Origin: Clostridium sp. Marseille-Q2269
GTDB taxonomy: Bacteria > Bacillota > Clostridia > Clostridiales > Clostridiaceae
DNA length: 64,000 bases
Assembly: GCF_943736985.1 (NCBI RefSeq)
Contig: NZ_CALSFS010000001.1
Location: forward strand, 744,001 to 808,000
Direction: 5' to 3'
Below, one piece after another: positions 36,625 through 47,228 of this stretch (its first letter is position 1; each line of letters opens with the position of its first letter). Below the pieces are notes generated by a model. That model was not told the DNA's origin. It worked only from the letters and a program-made list of their open reading frames with translations, and searched no databases. The position numbers and the translations under genes are program-made.

Positions 36625-37239
36625 TTACTTAAAATATGTTTCAAGCCCATTATTTATAACATATGAGCCTTTAGGGACTTGCATTGCTACCATAAATATA
36701 TTTAAACAATCCACACAGGAGCCCATTGAATTTATTAAACATAATAAAGTAGTAAAATCATTTAGCCATCCAAAAACATTTAAAATAAATGGTAATATTA
36801 CTGACAATAAAACAAATGGCATAATAGAAATAATTATAAATCTTCCTTTTCTAATTTTTTCAGTAGTATAAACAAATCCATAGAACCCATTAATACCCCA
36901 ATAAGTTTTATCTGATTTTAATACATTAGGTATAAAAAGAGCATGAATAAATTCATGTATCATCATAAACATAAAAATTATAACAACATATATTAGTGTA
37001 AATAGATTTATTTTAAGAGAAATTTTAAAACCTTGTCCATTATTAAAAAACTGTTTAAGGGGTGTATATAAATAAAGTAGAATAGCTATAGAAATAGCAC
37101 CATTTATAAGCATAAAGGGTATTGAAAATAAAGTTGCCATAATTAGATTAGATGGTTCTTTTAGTTTTGTCCATCCCTCTGATATTAGCTTCTTGCTCAG
37201 TGATTTATCTGTAGATGGTATTTTTCTAGTGTATTTCAT
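36625..37239 (-). CDS. DUF3267-type membrane protein with HExxH motif
   Basis: A 204-residue integral membrane protein with four hydrophobic segments. It contains HEFIHAL (near residues 91-97) within a membrane helix, the zinc-metalloprotease-like motif found in DUF3267 proteins. Whether it is a protease is not shown. It lies between cbiT and the disrupted membrane-protein gene, 14 bp from cbiT, in the segment bounded by the two IS copies. Confidence 0.75.
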   Translation of the reverse strand: MKYTRKIPSTDKSLSKKLISEGWTKLKEPSNLIMATLFSIPFMLINGAISIAILLYLYTPLKQFFNNGQGFKISLKINLFTLIYVVIIFMFMMIHEFIHALFIPNVLKSDKTYWGINGFYGFVYTTEKIRKGRFIIISIMPFVLLSVILPFILNVFGWLNDFTTLLCLINSMGSCVDCLNIFMVAMQVPKGSYVINNGLETYFK

Positions 37240-37253
37240 TATTTAGAATCCTT

Positions 37254-37814
37254 TCATTTTTCAGCTGTTATTATAAATATGGGGTTATTTGCCATGAGCA
37301 TGTTTGATTTTCCTTTAGATTTGCTTATAGAAACTTGTATACATTCTGTTTTATAATTTAATTTTTTTAAAGTGTCTAGCGCTATATATAAATTATTAAT
37401 GGTTATAAAGTTTAAAACCATTATGCCTTTATTTAAAAGTTTCTGTGCATATTTCTCTATTATCTCCTCTAGGTTTCCTCCACTGCCACCTATGAATATA
37501 CTATTAAATCTTTCATTTATGTTTTTTTCAACTTGTAAAGCTTTCCCTTCTATTATTTTTAAATTTTTACAGTTAAATTTCTCTTTATTTTTTTTTATAA
37601 TATCTAAAGCTTCCTCATCTTTTTCTATAGCTATAACTTGTCCTTTTGTACATATATTAGCTGCTTGTATACTAATACTCCCTGTGCCCGCTCCCACATC
37701 TAGAACTTTTGAATTCTCATCTAAATTCATCTTTGCTATAGATAAAATTCTTATATCTTCTTTTGTCATGGGACAATTTCCTCTTATAAATTCTTCATCC
37801 TTTATATATTTCAT
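37254..37814 (-). CDS. cbiT: Cobalt-precorrin-6B C15-methyltransferase (decarboxylating)
   Basis: About 186 residues from the ATG at 37814 (MKYIKDEEFIRGNCPMTKED), with GGAG 9 nt upstream; an upstream in-frame ATG overlaps that site. The SAM-binding motif VLDVGAGTGSISIQAA is clear. CbiT methylates C15 and decarboxylates the acetate at C12. It works with CbiE, whose gene is upstream but separated by a cyclase-family gene. Confidence 0.93.
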   Translation of the reverse strand: MKYIKDEEFIRGNCPMTKEDIRILSIAKMNLDENSKVLDVGAGTGSISIQAANICTKGQVIAIEKDEEALDIIKKNKEKFNCKNLKIIEGKALQVEKNINERFNSIFIGGSGGNLEEIIEKYAQKLLNKGIMVLNFITINNLYIALDTLKKLNYKTECIQVSISKSKGKSNMLMANNPIFIITAEK

Positions 37815-37946
37815 GAACCTACACTCCATATTCTTATATTTATAAAATTAAAATTAACATATCTTATCCTAAGAAAATATATTATAAAAAACATAATATC
37901 AGTTATTTATAGTCTAATTACACCATTACTTATTTATAATCTAATT

Positions 37947-38588
37947 TTATATTATGGCTATTGCTCTAACAGGAGCCCCATCAGAATTCTCATACTTTAT
38001 TGGAGCAGCACATAATGTAAATAATTCATTTCCCACCATGTCCAAATTAGTAAGATTTTCTATAATAAATATATTTCCTTTTGAAAAAAGTTTTTTGTGT
38101 ATAGTTAAATTTTCATCATCTATTGGATCTATACCTATAACATCTAATCCTACCCCTTTTTTGTTACTATTAATTAAGTATTCTGCCACTTGTTCCGTTA
38201 TATATGGGTAATTTCCAAAATATTTTTCTGTACCCCAAAATTTATCCCAACCAGTGTAAAATAAAATAAATTCCGCTTCATCGGCTTTTTCCTTTACCCT
38301 ATTAACATAATCCATAGTAATTTTTTGTCCCTCTTTTACACCACTGCAATCTATAACTAATGCTTTTCCTACAAATTGTTCTACAGCTATTGAATTCAAA
38401 TTAATCTTTTCAAAAAACACATGTGATGGTGAATCCATATGTGTTCCTGTATGAGAAGATAGTGTTATCAATGTTTCTTTAAAACCACTTTTCTCATAAG
38501 AATTTATAATTTCTAATTTTGGTTTTTCCGTACCTGGATAAACTGGCATATCTTCTGAAATAGTATGAGTTAAATCAATTACTTTCAT
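37947..38588 (-). CDS. Cyclase-family metal-dependent hydrolase
   Basis: A 213-residue protein of the putative cyclase/kynurenine-formamidase family. The metal-binding signature SSHTGTHMDSPSH is near residues 45-57, with DLTHTISEDMPVYPG at the start. Such enzymes hydrolyse amides such as N-formylkynurenine or isatin; the substrate here is unknown. It lies between cbiE and cbiT, where no such gene is needed for cobalamin synthesis, 34 bp after cbiE, so it is likely co-transcribed. Confidence 0.87.
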   Translation of the reverse strand: MKVIDLTHTISEDMPVYPGTEKPKLEIINSYEKSGFKETLITLSSHTGTHMDSPSHVFFEKINLNSIAVEQFVGKALVIDCSGVKEGQKITMDYVNRVKEKADEAEFILFYTGWDKFWGTEKYFGNYPYITEQVAEYLINSNKKGVGLDVIGIDPIDDENLTIHKKLFSKGNIFIIENLTNLDMVGNELFTLCAAPIKYENSDGAPVRAIAII

Positions 38589-38622
38589 AATAACACCTCA
38601 CTACATAATAGTATTCTAGCAG

Positions 38623-39276
38623 CTACTTATCATTGATTTTAAAATTAACTTTCACATATACTACTGTTAAATCTGAAAAGCTCATATTTTTTAATTCTTT
38701 AGGATTTCCCTTTATTATTCTTTCTTCTTCATATGATAAGTTTTCTCCTACTACCACTTCTGCTTTTATATTGTTTTCCATTAATCTTTTGCACAGTTTA
38801 TCTGGACTATTATTTTTATCTGTAAGCCAAATAGATTTTTCATAAGCTTTAACTTTTTCTATAAATTCTTCTTCCCTGCCATGAAGACTACCTAAAAAGC
38901 TATTTTGCCAACTTTCATTTATCTTTGCCATCATGTATTGATAAGAGCTTATACCAGGAATTACTTCTATTTCACCTTCATAACTATTTTTAATATAATT
39001 GCTTATACCATAAAAACATGGATCCCCAGAGGCTACTATAGCTATATTTCTATGTGTATTTTCTTTTATATAATTTAGTATTTCACTTAATTTGTTCACT
39101 ATAATTTTATCATTTTTTATAAAATTTAAACTTTCCATAGCTCTTTTAAATCCTATTATTATATCTACATTTTCTAATTTTTCTATAGCAACAGATAACA
39201 TATAATCTTTATGTCCTGGTCCCAAACCCACTATGTAAATCTTTTTAAATTGTGAATTTTTATGTATAGTACTCAT
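38623..39276 (-). CDS. cbiE: Cobalt-precorrin-7 C5-methyltransferase
   Basis: A 217-residue tetrapyrrole methylase. IYIVGLGPGHKDYML, VASGDPCFYGISNYI and VIPGISSYQYMMAKI are CbiE motifs. It methylates C5. The gene lies just left of IS copy 2, which separates it from cbiD, its normal upstream neighbour. Confidence 0.93.
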   Translation of the reverse strand: MSTIHKNSQFKKIYIVGLGPGHKDYMLSVAIEKLENVDIIIGFKRAMESLNFIKNDKIIVNKLSEILNYIKENTHRNIAIVASGDPCFYGISNYIKNSYEGEIEVIPGISSYQYMMAKINESWQNSFLGSLHGREEEFIEKVKAYEKSIWLTDKNNSPDKLCKRLMENNIKAEVVVGENLSYEEERIIKGNPKELKNMSFSDLTVVYVKVNFKINDK

Positions 39277-39379
39277 GAAGGTCCTCCTTGTGCATATTGT
39301 GCACTTATAGTTTTATATAAATTTATTCTTTAAGATTTTAATGTATATATTCATTTAAAAGATTAATATTTAATTTATA

Positions 39380-40843
39380 ACTTTAGTTAGGCAATTTCAA
39401 AAGCTAAATTACCTATTGAGACTATATTATACTTATTATGATATATTATCCATATAATATGAAAACACTTGCCCAATTTTATATGATGAATTTTTAAAAA
39501 CTCTAAGGGATTTTTAGCTCACATAAAATATCTTTTAGTTCAATATTCTGTTTTGATTTTTCATATATAAAGCACACAAGTGCTTTTGCCGTCAGGCTGT
39601 TTAGATATTTCTGAGTTTCACCTATAGTCTTAAAATCTCCGTGGTTGGAACTAACTCTAAATAATTCTAAAAAATTATAGATTAAGAATACTATAAGAAA
39701 ATATCGTTCTATAGACAAAATGCTACGCATTCTATATTTATCAAAAGCTAAATTGCTTTTTAAATATTTATATGAAGTTTCTATAGTCCATCTGTGAGAA
39801 TAATATTTAATTATAGTTTCTGCATTTAATAAGATGTCGGTAGACAGCAAATATACTGGGTTCTTGAATCCATCATGGGTGACTTCATAGCAAATAAGTA
39901 TTTTAGCATAAGGGAATTTAGAAACATTACCTTCATAGGTATATACTCTATAGTCCTTACCTTCAACTGTAACAAGGTCTAAGGTGTTAGGACTAAGGAA
40001 TTTTTCAAATTTTGATAACTGCATTGAAATTCCTAATGGAGATATTTTTCTGTTAGATTTAATTGCTCCTATTAGGTGGTAGCCCTTTGCTAAAGATGCT
40101 TCTATTAAATTATTATTTGTATACCATGAATCCATAAGACAATACATTTTTTCACAATTAGATGGAGTTTTAAAAGAAGTTATAAAATTTTTTGCAATAT
40201 CAATCTTAGATTTAAAATTTTTATTTAAATCTTTGCAAAATTCCTTTTTATAGTAAGGTTTATATTGTAAAGGAATAGATTTATCATTTACAACAAAATT
40301 TGAAGTAACCACACAATGTGACCAAATATTTTTGTCTTCTGTATGAGAGTAATTATAAGATAATCCTTGCATTTTCTTTGCTGATTTCTTGGGATTTACA
40401 GTATCATCTATAATCAAAAACCCTACGGATTTAGGTTTAATATTATGCTCAAGGAAAAAGTTTAAATAGCTAATTCTATTGTTGTTCAGAAGACTATGGT
40501 CCCATTTAGAATGGCTTAAAAATCTATAAATACAACTTTTGTCTTTTGAATGCAACACATTTTTAGCAATTTCAGATAAAGTTTTAGTGCCAGGTAAATT
40601 AATTAATCCATTGGCAATATTGGTTAAATGATTAAATTGAGGCTTAGACATTCCATAATTTACATCATTTAAGTAATTGTAAAGTTCATTATTAATGGAT
40701 ACAATATTAGTACTTGGCATACTTTTTACCTCCTGTGTTTATATTTGTATGGTAACTTTTATATAACACAGTGAGAGAAAGTATGCCATATTTATTTTTT
40801 GGTAGTTTTACCAATTTAGATTTTTATTTTGCATAACTAAAGT
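39380..40843 (-). mobile_element. IS701/IS4-like insertion sequence, copy 2 (inverted)
   Basis: A 1464-bp element, the reverse orientation of copy 1 and nearly identical to it including ends. The right flank begins TATA and the left flank ends TATA, a possible 4-bp target duplication. It lies between cbiE and cbiD, in the cobalamin gene run, and leaves both coding regions intact. It may be polar on cbiE and genes downstream. Confidence 0.85.
39503..40720 (-). CDS. DDE transposase of IS copy 2
   Basis: The same 405-residue transposase as at 34688-35905, uninterrupted, with the DDTVNPKK, MDSWYTNN and RWTIETSYK motifs intact. It has Asn at residue 87, where copy 1 has Ile, and QKYLNSL where copy 1 has QKHLNSL. 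The AGGAGGT ribosome-binding site is conserved. Both copies could be active. Confidence 0.88.
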   Translation of the reverse strand: MPSTNIVSINNELYNYLNDVNYGMSKPQFNHLTNIANGLINLPGTKTLSEIAKNVLHSKDKSCIYRFLSHSKWDHSLLNNNRISYLNFFLEHNIKPKSVGFLIIDDTVNPKKSAKKMQGLSYNYSHTEDKNIWSHCVVTSNFVVNDKSIPLQYKPYYKKEFCKDLNKNFKSKIDIAKNFITSFKTPSNCEKMYCLMDSWYTNNNLIEASLAKGYHLIGAIKSNRKISPLGISMQLSKFEKFLSPNTLDLVTVEGKDYRVYTYEGNVSKFPYAKILICYEVTHDGFKNPVYLLSTDILLNAETIIKYYSHRWTIETSYKYLKSNLAFDKYRMRSILSIERYFLIVFLIYNFLELFRVSSNHGDFKTIGETQKYLNSLTAKALVCFIYEKSKQNIELKDILCELKIP

Positions 40844-40915
40844 TATAATTGATTTAATATTATATGAAAAATTAAGTAACATAGACTTAAGCTGTAAAAA
40901 TTGTATTGTCTTCAT

Positions 40916-42007
<1,092 letters not shown>

Positions 42008-42110
42008 TTATATTTTGTTAATGCTACAATTTTTTTCTTTTCACCAAAATAGCACTTAATATTCCTATTTTCATTTAGCTACATTGCTATAATTAAATAT
42101 ATTAAAATAT

Positions 42111-42632
42111 TTATCTTCCATTTGCCCAAACCTTAGCTTTTTCATCTATTTTTTTAATAAACCTATCCTTACCATTACAATATGAATCTATATCATATCT
42201 AAATTTTAAAGCTAATTCTTTTTTTAACTCTTCATATTCTTTAGCTTCTTCTTTATGTTCTATCATATAATCTCTAAAATTTATGTGTCTTTCTATTTCA
42301 TAGTCACCTTTTTCAAATATGTGAACATGGTAAGTTCTATGATATAATCCTTTCATAAAAAATCTACATCCTTTTATTCCATATTCCCCTTTTGCAATAT
42401 AACCTAAGGATTTCATATCTTCATTATAATTATCCATATTGTTAATATGTTCTACTTCTACTAATATATCTATTATAATCCCTTCTATAGATGTGCTACC
42501 AATATGATGAATTTTAACTATTTCTTCCTTCATTATATTACATATGTTAGCTGCTTCTTTTTCATATTTTATTTTCCATTCAGGATTATGTGGAACTACT
42601 TCTATTATTCTAATTTGTTTTTTCTCACTCAT
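42111..42632 (-). CDS. GrpB/UPF0157-family protein
   Basis: A 173-residue protein of the GrpB family, related to nucleotidyltransferases. VVPHNPEWKIKYEKEA near the start, HHIGSTSIEGI (about 42-52) and a YHVHIFEKG segment are family hallmarks. The molecular role is unknown. GGGGG precedes the start. Confidence 0.85.
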   Translation of the reverse strand: MSEKKQIRIIEVVPHNPEWKIKYEKEAANICNIMKEEIVKIHHIGSTSIEGIIIDILVEVEHINNMDNYNEDMKSLGYIAKGEYGIKGCRFFMKGLYHRTYHVHIFEKGDYEIERHINFRDYMIEHKEEAKEYEELKKELALKFRYDIDSYCNGKDRFIKKIDEKAKVWANGR

Positions 42633-42740
42633 ATTTTTACCCCCTTTATATATGTTCTGTCTACAGCAATCTAATACTTGCTTTTACCAATTTTATATAA
42701 AATTATTGTTGTTAACTCCATACATATGCAATGTAAAATA

Positions 42741-43052
42741 CTAAGACATTTGTTTTTTTGAGAAAATATAAGGTAATAATTTCAAGTATATGCCAAACAT
42801 AATTGCTCCTAATACAATACTTGGTGTATTATGCTTACCAAACTTTACATTTAATGATTGTTTAGCTGTTTCTATCATAAAGCCAATAATCATTAATGCT
42901 ATGAATACAATTTTCTTATAATGTTTATACTCTTTTAATTTACCTATTAATACAACATGAAATTTAGATTTTTCAATTATCTTTTCAACACATATAATAA
43001 CAGTCATAAAAACTACAAATTGTAGTATTATCTTCATATTTTTAAGCTCCAA
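42741..43052 (-). CDS. Small membrane protein
   Basis: A 103-residue protein with three hydrophobic segments (about 5-21, 45-60 and 75-93) separated by basic loops. No family is recognised. It stands alone between a nitroreductase and the GrpB-family gene, with no evident partner. Confidence 0.5.
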   Translation of the reverse strand: MELKNMKIILQFVVFMTVIICVEKIIEKSKFHVVLIGKLKEYKHYKKIVFIALMIIGFMIETAKQSLNVKFGKHNTPSIVLGAIMFGIYLKLLPYIFSKKQMS

Positions 43053-43098
43053 TCAATTCCACTATTAATCTATCTTTTTAAATATTAACTTTAATTTT

Positions 43099-43620
43099 CT
43101 AATTAAATTCATTAATATGAATTTTACTATAATCTAATTTTTCTTCACTTATAGGCTCCTTAACTTCGTCTTTATACCCTATAGCTATTATGCATTCTAC
43201 CTTATAATTTTGTTTTATATTTAATTTTTCTTTTATATAATCCTCTGCCATTTTATTTTCATCATATTTTCTATTTCTTATTTGTGACCAACAAGATCCT
43301 AAGCCTAAAGATTCTGCTTCAAGTTGTAATATTATAGATGCTATAGAAGCATCCTCTACCCACACATCACTTTTATCTTCATCGCCTAATATAACTACTG
43401 CTAAAGCTGCATCCTTTATAAAGGTTCCTCCATGAGGTTTACATTTTGAAATATCATTTAAAATTTCTTTATCACCTAAGAATATAAACTCTAAAGGTTT
43501 TAAATTTCTAGAGGATGGGGCTAAAAGCAGTGATTTTTTTAAAGTTTCTAATTTTTCCTTTTCTATTGGCTTTTGTTGAAATTTTCTTATACTTCTTCTT
43601 TGTTTTAATAAATCTATCAT
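43099..43620 (-). CDS. Nitroreductase-family flavoprotein
   Basis: About 173 residues from the ATG at 43620 (MIDLLKQRRSIRKFQQKPI), with GGAGG 11 nt upstream; a longer in-frame start lacks support. The FMN-binding RRSIRKF, APSSRNLKP and the C-terminal AIGYKDE segment are typical of small NAD(P)H-dependent nitroreductases. The substrate is unknown. Confidence 0.88.
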   Translation of the reverse strand: MIDLLKQRRSIRKFQQKPIEKEKLETLKKSLLLAPSSRNLKPLEFIFLGDKEILNDISKCKPHGGTFIKDAALAVVILGDEDKSDVWVEDASIASIILQLEAESLGLGSCWSQIRNRKYDENKMAEDYIKEKLNIKQNYKVECIIAIGYKDEVKEPISEEKLDYSKIHINEFN

Positions 43621-43755
43621 AATTTTATTTACCTCCAAATCCTTTATATATATTTTCAATTTCATACTTTCTCATGCTTAACATTATTATATAATATTAG
43701 CAATAGAAACATATATTATTTTTTTAATATTACTTTAAATATTTTGTAAAAATAA

Positions 43756-43776
43756 GATAGACTTTTTCAGTCTATC
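43756..43776 (-). terminator. Hairpin after the helicase fragment
   Basis: An 8-bp stem (GATAGACT with AGTCTATC, loop TTTTC) lies 10 bp beyond the stop of the helicase fragment, followed on the minus strand by TTATTTTTAC. It is a plausible terminator of the former gene. Confidence 0.65.
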
Positions 43777-43785
43777 CTATTTATT

Positions 43786-44759
43786 TCACTTTAATAATGG
43801 TGATACATTACCTAAATAAAATATATTTAAAATATGAAGGGCTCTTGTGCAAGCTGTATAAAGTAATAACCTATCCTCTTCATCCCTATACCTTACATCA
43901 CTAGCATTATATATCATAACCACATCAAATTCTAACCCCTTGGCAAGGTATGCAGGAATAACTATAATATCATTAACATACTCATCATCTTCACTTACAA
44001 TGATTTTAACATTAATGCTATCCTTTAAATAATTGTAAACTTTCTTTGCTTCATAAATATTTTTTGTTATTATTGCTATGGAATTATGTCCATTATCCTT
44101 ATGAAGTTTTACCTCTTTAACTATTCTTTTGTTTATATCTTTTTCATCTAAAAGGCCAGTTAATTTTGGCCAATCTCCACTTCTTTGCACGTATTCATCC
44201 TGAATTTCTTTACTTAATATTTTTCGTGAAAATTTAGTTATTTCCATTGTTGACCTATAACTTTTAGTTAAATTTATTATAGAAGTATCTTCAGCTTTAA
44301 GTATATTTACAACATTGTTATAATTTTCAACATTCATATAAGGGTTAATAGATTGAGATATATCACCAAGAATTGTTTTATTTGCTTTTTCAAATAATTG
44401 ATTAAAAATTTCATACTGTAATGGTGAATAATCTTGAGCCTCATCAATAATTAAATACTTTACTTCTTCTGTTTTTAAAATATCTCCTACAGCTCCTTTT
44501 ATAAATAACAAAGCTATTTGATCTTCATAATTTATCTTTTTAGCTGTTAAGTTTTCTATGGTATACCTTTTAATTTCTATAATACTTTTATTATCATATT
44601 TAATATTTTCCATTTTTAATAAAACCTCTAAATCTTTATAAAAGGCTTTATAGCAATCCATCAAATGAAATTTAGTTTTTTGTTCTAGCTTATTAACTAT
44701 AGTTTTAATTTCTTTCCCTACTAATGATTTACTTACTTTAACTATTTCATTTTTATCTA
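43786..44759 (-). pseudogene. HelD/UvrD-like helicase, C-terminal fragment
   Basis: The first ATG gives 292 residues, but the frame stays open upstream to the IS5-type element at 44760 and encodes more helicase-like sequence (DKNEIVKVSKSLVGKEI). Motifs are Walker B YLIIDEAQDYSP, LTKSYRST and KGLEFDVVMIYNA, which match the C-terminal half of HelD/helicase IV proteins of about 700 residues. The P-loop half is absent. Beyond the IS the matching frame meets a stop at once, so the rest is deleted, not just separated. Confidence 0.8.
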
Positions 44760-45637
44760 GGGTGTGTCTGAAAACTAACTAGTGCAAAAGACTTAAATTT
44801 TAGCTATAATAATATAAAAAACTATGAGGTTAAAACAATGACACAAAAACGCTACGAAATATCAGATGAACAATGGAATCAAATAAAAAACTTATTTCCT
44901 GTTGCAAAAACAGGAAGACCACCCAAAGATAATAGAATTATGTTCAATGCCATACTATGGATTGCAAGAAGCGGTGCTGCATGGCGTGATTTACCTGAAC
45001 GCTTTGGGTCATGGAAAACAGTATATAGTCGTTTTTGTAAGTGGCGTGATGACGGTACTTTAGTAGTAATTTTTAAAGAGCTAACCTCAGAAGCAGATTA
45101 TGAAAATTTAAGTATCGATTCAACATGCATTAAAGCCCACCAACATAGTGCAGGTGCTAAAAATGGGCTGTAAACAACGAAACGAAACAACATATTGGAT
45201 TAAGCCACGGAGGACATACGACAAAAATTCATGCAGTTGTGGATGCCCTTGGCAATCCGGTATACTTCCAATTGTCATCTGGTAATTTACATGACAGTAC
45301 ACAAGCCATAGATATCCTTTCAAACATTGATATACAAAGTAGTAATATTTTAGCTGATAAAGCATATGGCACAAATGAAATTAGAGAATATATAACGTCA
45401 CAGGGAGCCTCATATACTATTCCACCAAAATCTAATTCAAAGAATCCTTGGCTTTGTGATTGGTGGACATATAAGCAGCGTCATCTAGTTGAATGCTTTT
45501 TTAATAAAGTGAAGCATTTTAGAAGAATTGCTACTAGACATGATAAGCTTTCTTCTTCTTTTCTTGCATTTGTTTATATTTCTGCCATTTTTGTTTTATC
45601 TAAATAAGCTCTTGATATATTGTTTTCAGACACGCCC
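44760..45637 (+). mobile_element. IS5-family (IS427-like) insertion sequence
   Basis: An 878-bp element with 16-bp terminal inverted repeats, GGGTGTGTCTGAAAAC at the left and the complement of GGGCGTGTCTGAAAAC at the right, one mismatch. It is flanked by TA on both sides, the IS427-group target duplication. It carries a two-frame transposase. Confidence 0.9.
44838..45607 (+). CDS. IS427-type transposase made by -1 frameshift
   Basis: The first frame (44838-45173, 111 residues) has the DUF4096-like N-terminal domain YEISDEQWNQIKNLFP and the first catalytic Asp in SIDSTCIKAH. A -1 slip on the A5 run at 45159-45163 (GCTAAAAAT) leads into the second frame, which gives WAVNNETKQHIGLSHGG, the second Asp in ILADKAYGT and Glu in LVECFFNKVKHFRR, ending at 45607. 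IS427-group elements normally use such a shift, so the gene may be intact. Confidence 0.8.
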
Positions 45638-45775
45638 TAATTATAGCATATTTTGTAAATATAGTATTACTTATGATCAGGAATAGGATTAAAAACATGC
45701 ACTAAAATCATAGAAATGCATAATGGTAATTTATATACTTAAAAAATAGATGATTCATTTACAATTACTATTAGA

Positions 45776-45890
45776 CTAAATGTAAAAGTAATTTAACCCT
45801 TTATTCATAAGTTCAAGAATTGGTACTAATGTCATTCCTTCTTCCGTTAAGGAATATTTAGCTTATGATACACATCGCTCAAGTCTTTTA
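45776..45890 (-). pseudogene. Relic of an HxlR-family regulator (C-terminus)
   Basis: The minus strand encodes KYSLTEEGMTLVPILELMNK followed by a stop at 45776-45778, the typical end of HxlR-type regulators. An in-frame stop and unrelated sequence appear just upstream. Only the last about 30 codons survive. Confidence 0.6.
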
Positions 45891-46124
45891 CAAGATAAAA
45901 TACCAACTGGATTCATTTATACAATGAATGTAACTAGTATATGTGACCTGTAGTCCGTTGGCAATCTTCCAAATTGTGTTGATGGTTGGGTTGGATTCTC
46001 CTTTCTCTATCTGAGAGAGCATTACCTTACTAACACCGGATAACTCGGATAACTGACCTAGACTAAGATTGCGATGTGTTCTTAACTTCTTTAAATTTGC
46101 TGAAATTATATAATTCAAGTTCAT
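45888..46124 (-). pseudogene. Truncated XRE-family regulator
   Basis: From the ATG at 46124, with a GGAGG 6 nt upstream, the frame encodes a complete helix-turn-helix (NLKKLRTHRNLSLGQLSELS, then GVSKVMLSQIEKGESNPTI). It follows the family as far as WKIANGLQVTYTS and then runs into unrelated sequence (YIHCINESSWYFIL). Full-length relatives are about 180 residues with a C-terminal cupin domain, missing here. It is divergent from the DMT exporter gene, which relatives often control. A more upstream start has no ribosome-binding site. Confidence 0.7.
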
Positions 46125-46261
46125 AGTAATCCTCCTATTGACAAATATATAGTACAATCGTAAAATATAACTAACGTTCAATAAAACGAATAGTTGTAAA
46201 ATATATTTTACCGAATTGCTATTGCTATTGCGAGCAAAAGGCAGTTTAAAGGAGGATAATA

Positions 46262-47143
46262 ATGAAGATAGCAAGGATTCAATTTCTTTTGTCAATGTTG
46301 ATTGTAGGAAGCATTGGTTTGTTCGTTAGGAGTATTCCGTTCTCATCTGCACAGATTGCACTGGTAAGAGGCATATTGGGCTGTGCATTTGTCTTTGTTT
46401 TTAGTTTAATATCAGGTCAGAAGATAAGTGGAAAGAATATAAAGGCAAACCTATGGATTTTGATTGCTTCAGGTATTGCACTCAGTGTAAACTGGATTCT
46501 TCTTTTTCAAGCTTATAAGTACACAACCATATCCAATGCGACCATATGTTACTACTTCGCTCCTGTACTTGTAATGATTCTGTCTCCACTCATTTTGAAG
46601 GAGCCATTAAGTGTATTAAAGGTACTGTGTATTGTTGCTGCCTTAGTGGGACTGGCTTGTATTGCAGGGATAAGCAAAAAAACCGGTGCCAATGATTTTG
46701 TAGGTATTCTATACGGTCTTGGATCAGCTGTTCTTTATTCAACTGTAATATTCTTAAATAAGTGCTTGAAGGATATTAAAGGAATTGAAAGCTCTATTGT
46801 ACAGTTAGGGGTTTCAGCTATTTCACTGCTTGCCTACGTACTTATGAGTGAAGGATTTAAGCTTGACAAAATGACAGTAACACCGATTGTATTGCTTTTG
46901 ATTGTAGGTGTCATACATACTGGAGTTGTTTATCTATTATATTTTTCATCTATGCGACAACTTTCTTCTCAGAGCGTAGCAGCTTTAAGTTATATTGATC
47001 CGGTAGTCGCTATCCTTTTAGCATCCATATTTCTGCATGAAAAAATGACGATTGTACAGATAATTGGTGGTATTCTGATACTTGGGGCAACCTTTTTCAA
47101 TGAAATATATGCTCAAAAAAAGAAGACTAGCAATATTCTATAG
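46262..47143 (+). CDS. EamA/DMT-family transporter
   Basis: A 293-residue inner-membrane protein with about ten hydrophobic segments in two EamA repeats (about 5-135 and 148-285). It is preceded by a strong AAAGGAGG. Such proteins export or import small metabolites; the substrate is unknown. The codon use and base composition are less AT-rich than the neighbours, which suggests acquisition from another Firmicute. It diverges from the truncated XRE regulator gene, probably its former control. Confidence 0.88.
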   Translation: MKIARIQFLLSMLIVGSIGLFVRSIPFSSAQIALVRGILGCAFVFVFSLISGQKISGKNIKANLWILIASGIALSVNWILLFQAYKYTTISNATICYYFAPVLVMILSPLILKEPLSVLKVLCIVAALVGLACIAGISKKTGANDFVGILYGLGSAVLYSTVIFLNKCLKDIKGIESSIVQLGVSAISLLAYVLMSEGFKLDKMTVTPIVLLLIVGVIHTGVVYLLYFSSMRQLSSQSVAALSYIDPVVAILLASIFLHEKMTIVQIIGGILILGATFFNEIYAQKKKTSNIL

Positions 47144-47192
47144 TAAATTCTAGATTATATAGCCAACTAATTTAACTAATAAATTTAGACTC

Positions 47193-47228
47193 AAAAATGC
47201 CACTGCACTAATCTACAGAGGCATTTTT
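47193..47228 (+). terminator. Terminator of the DMT transporter gene
   Basis: A stem AAAAATGCC (47193-47201) with GGCATTTTT (47220-47228), an 18-nt loop that can extend the pairing, and a terminal T run, 50 bp after the gene. The following stretch to 47558 (about 330 bases) holds no recognisable gene. Confidence 0.7.

Noticed and set aside
34565-40843. Composite transposon made by the two IS copies
   Set aside because: The enclosed genes include cbiE and cbiT, which belong to the resident cobalamin run, and each copy has its own flanking repeat; separate insertions explain it better.
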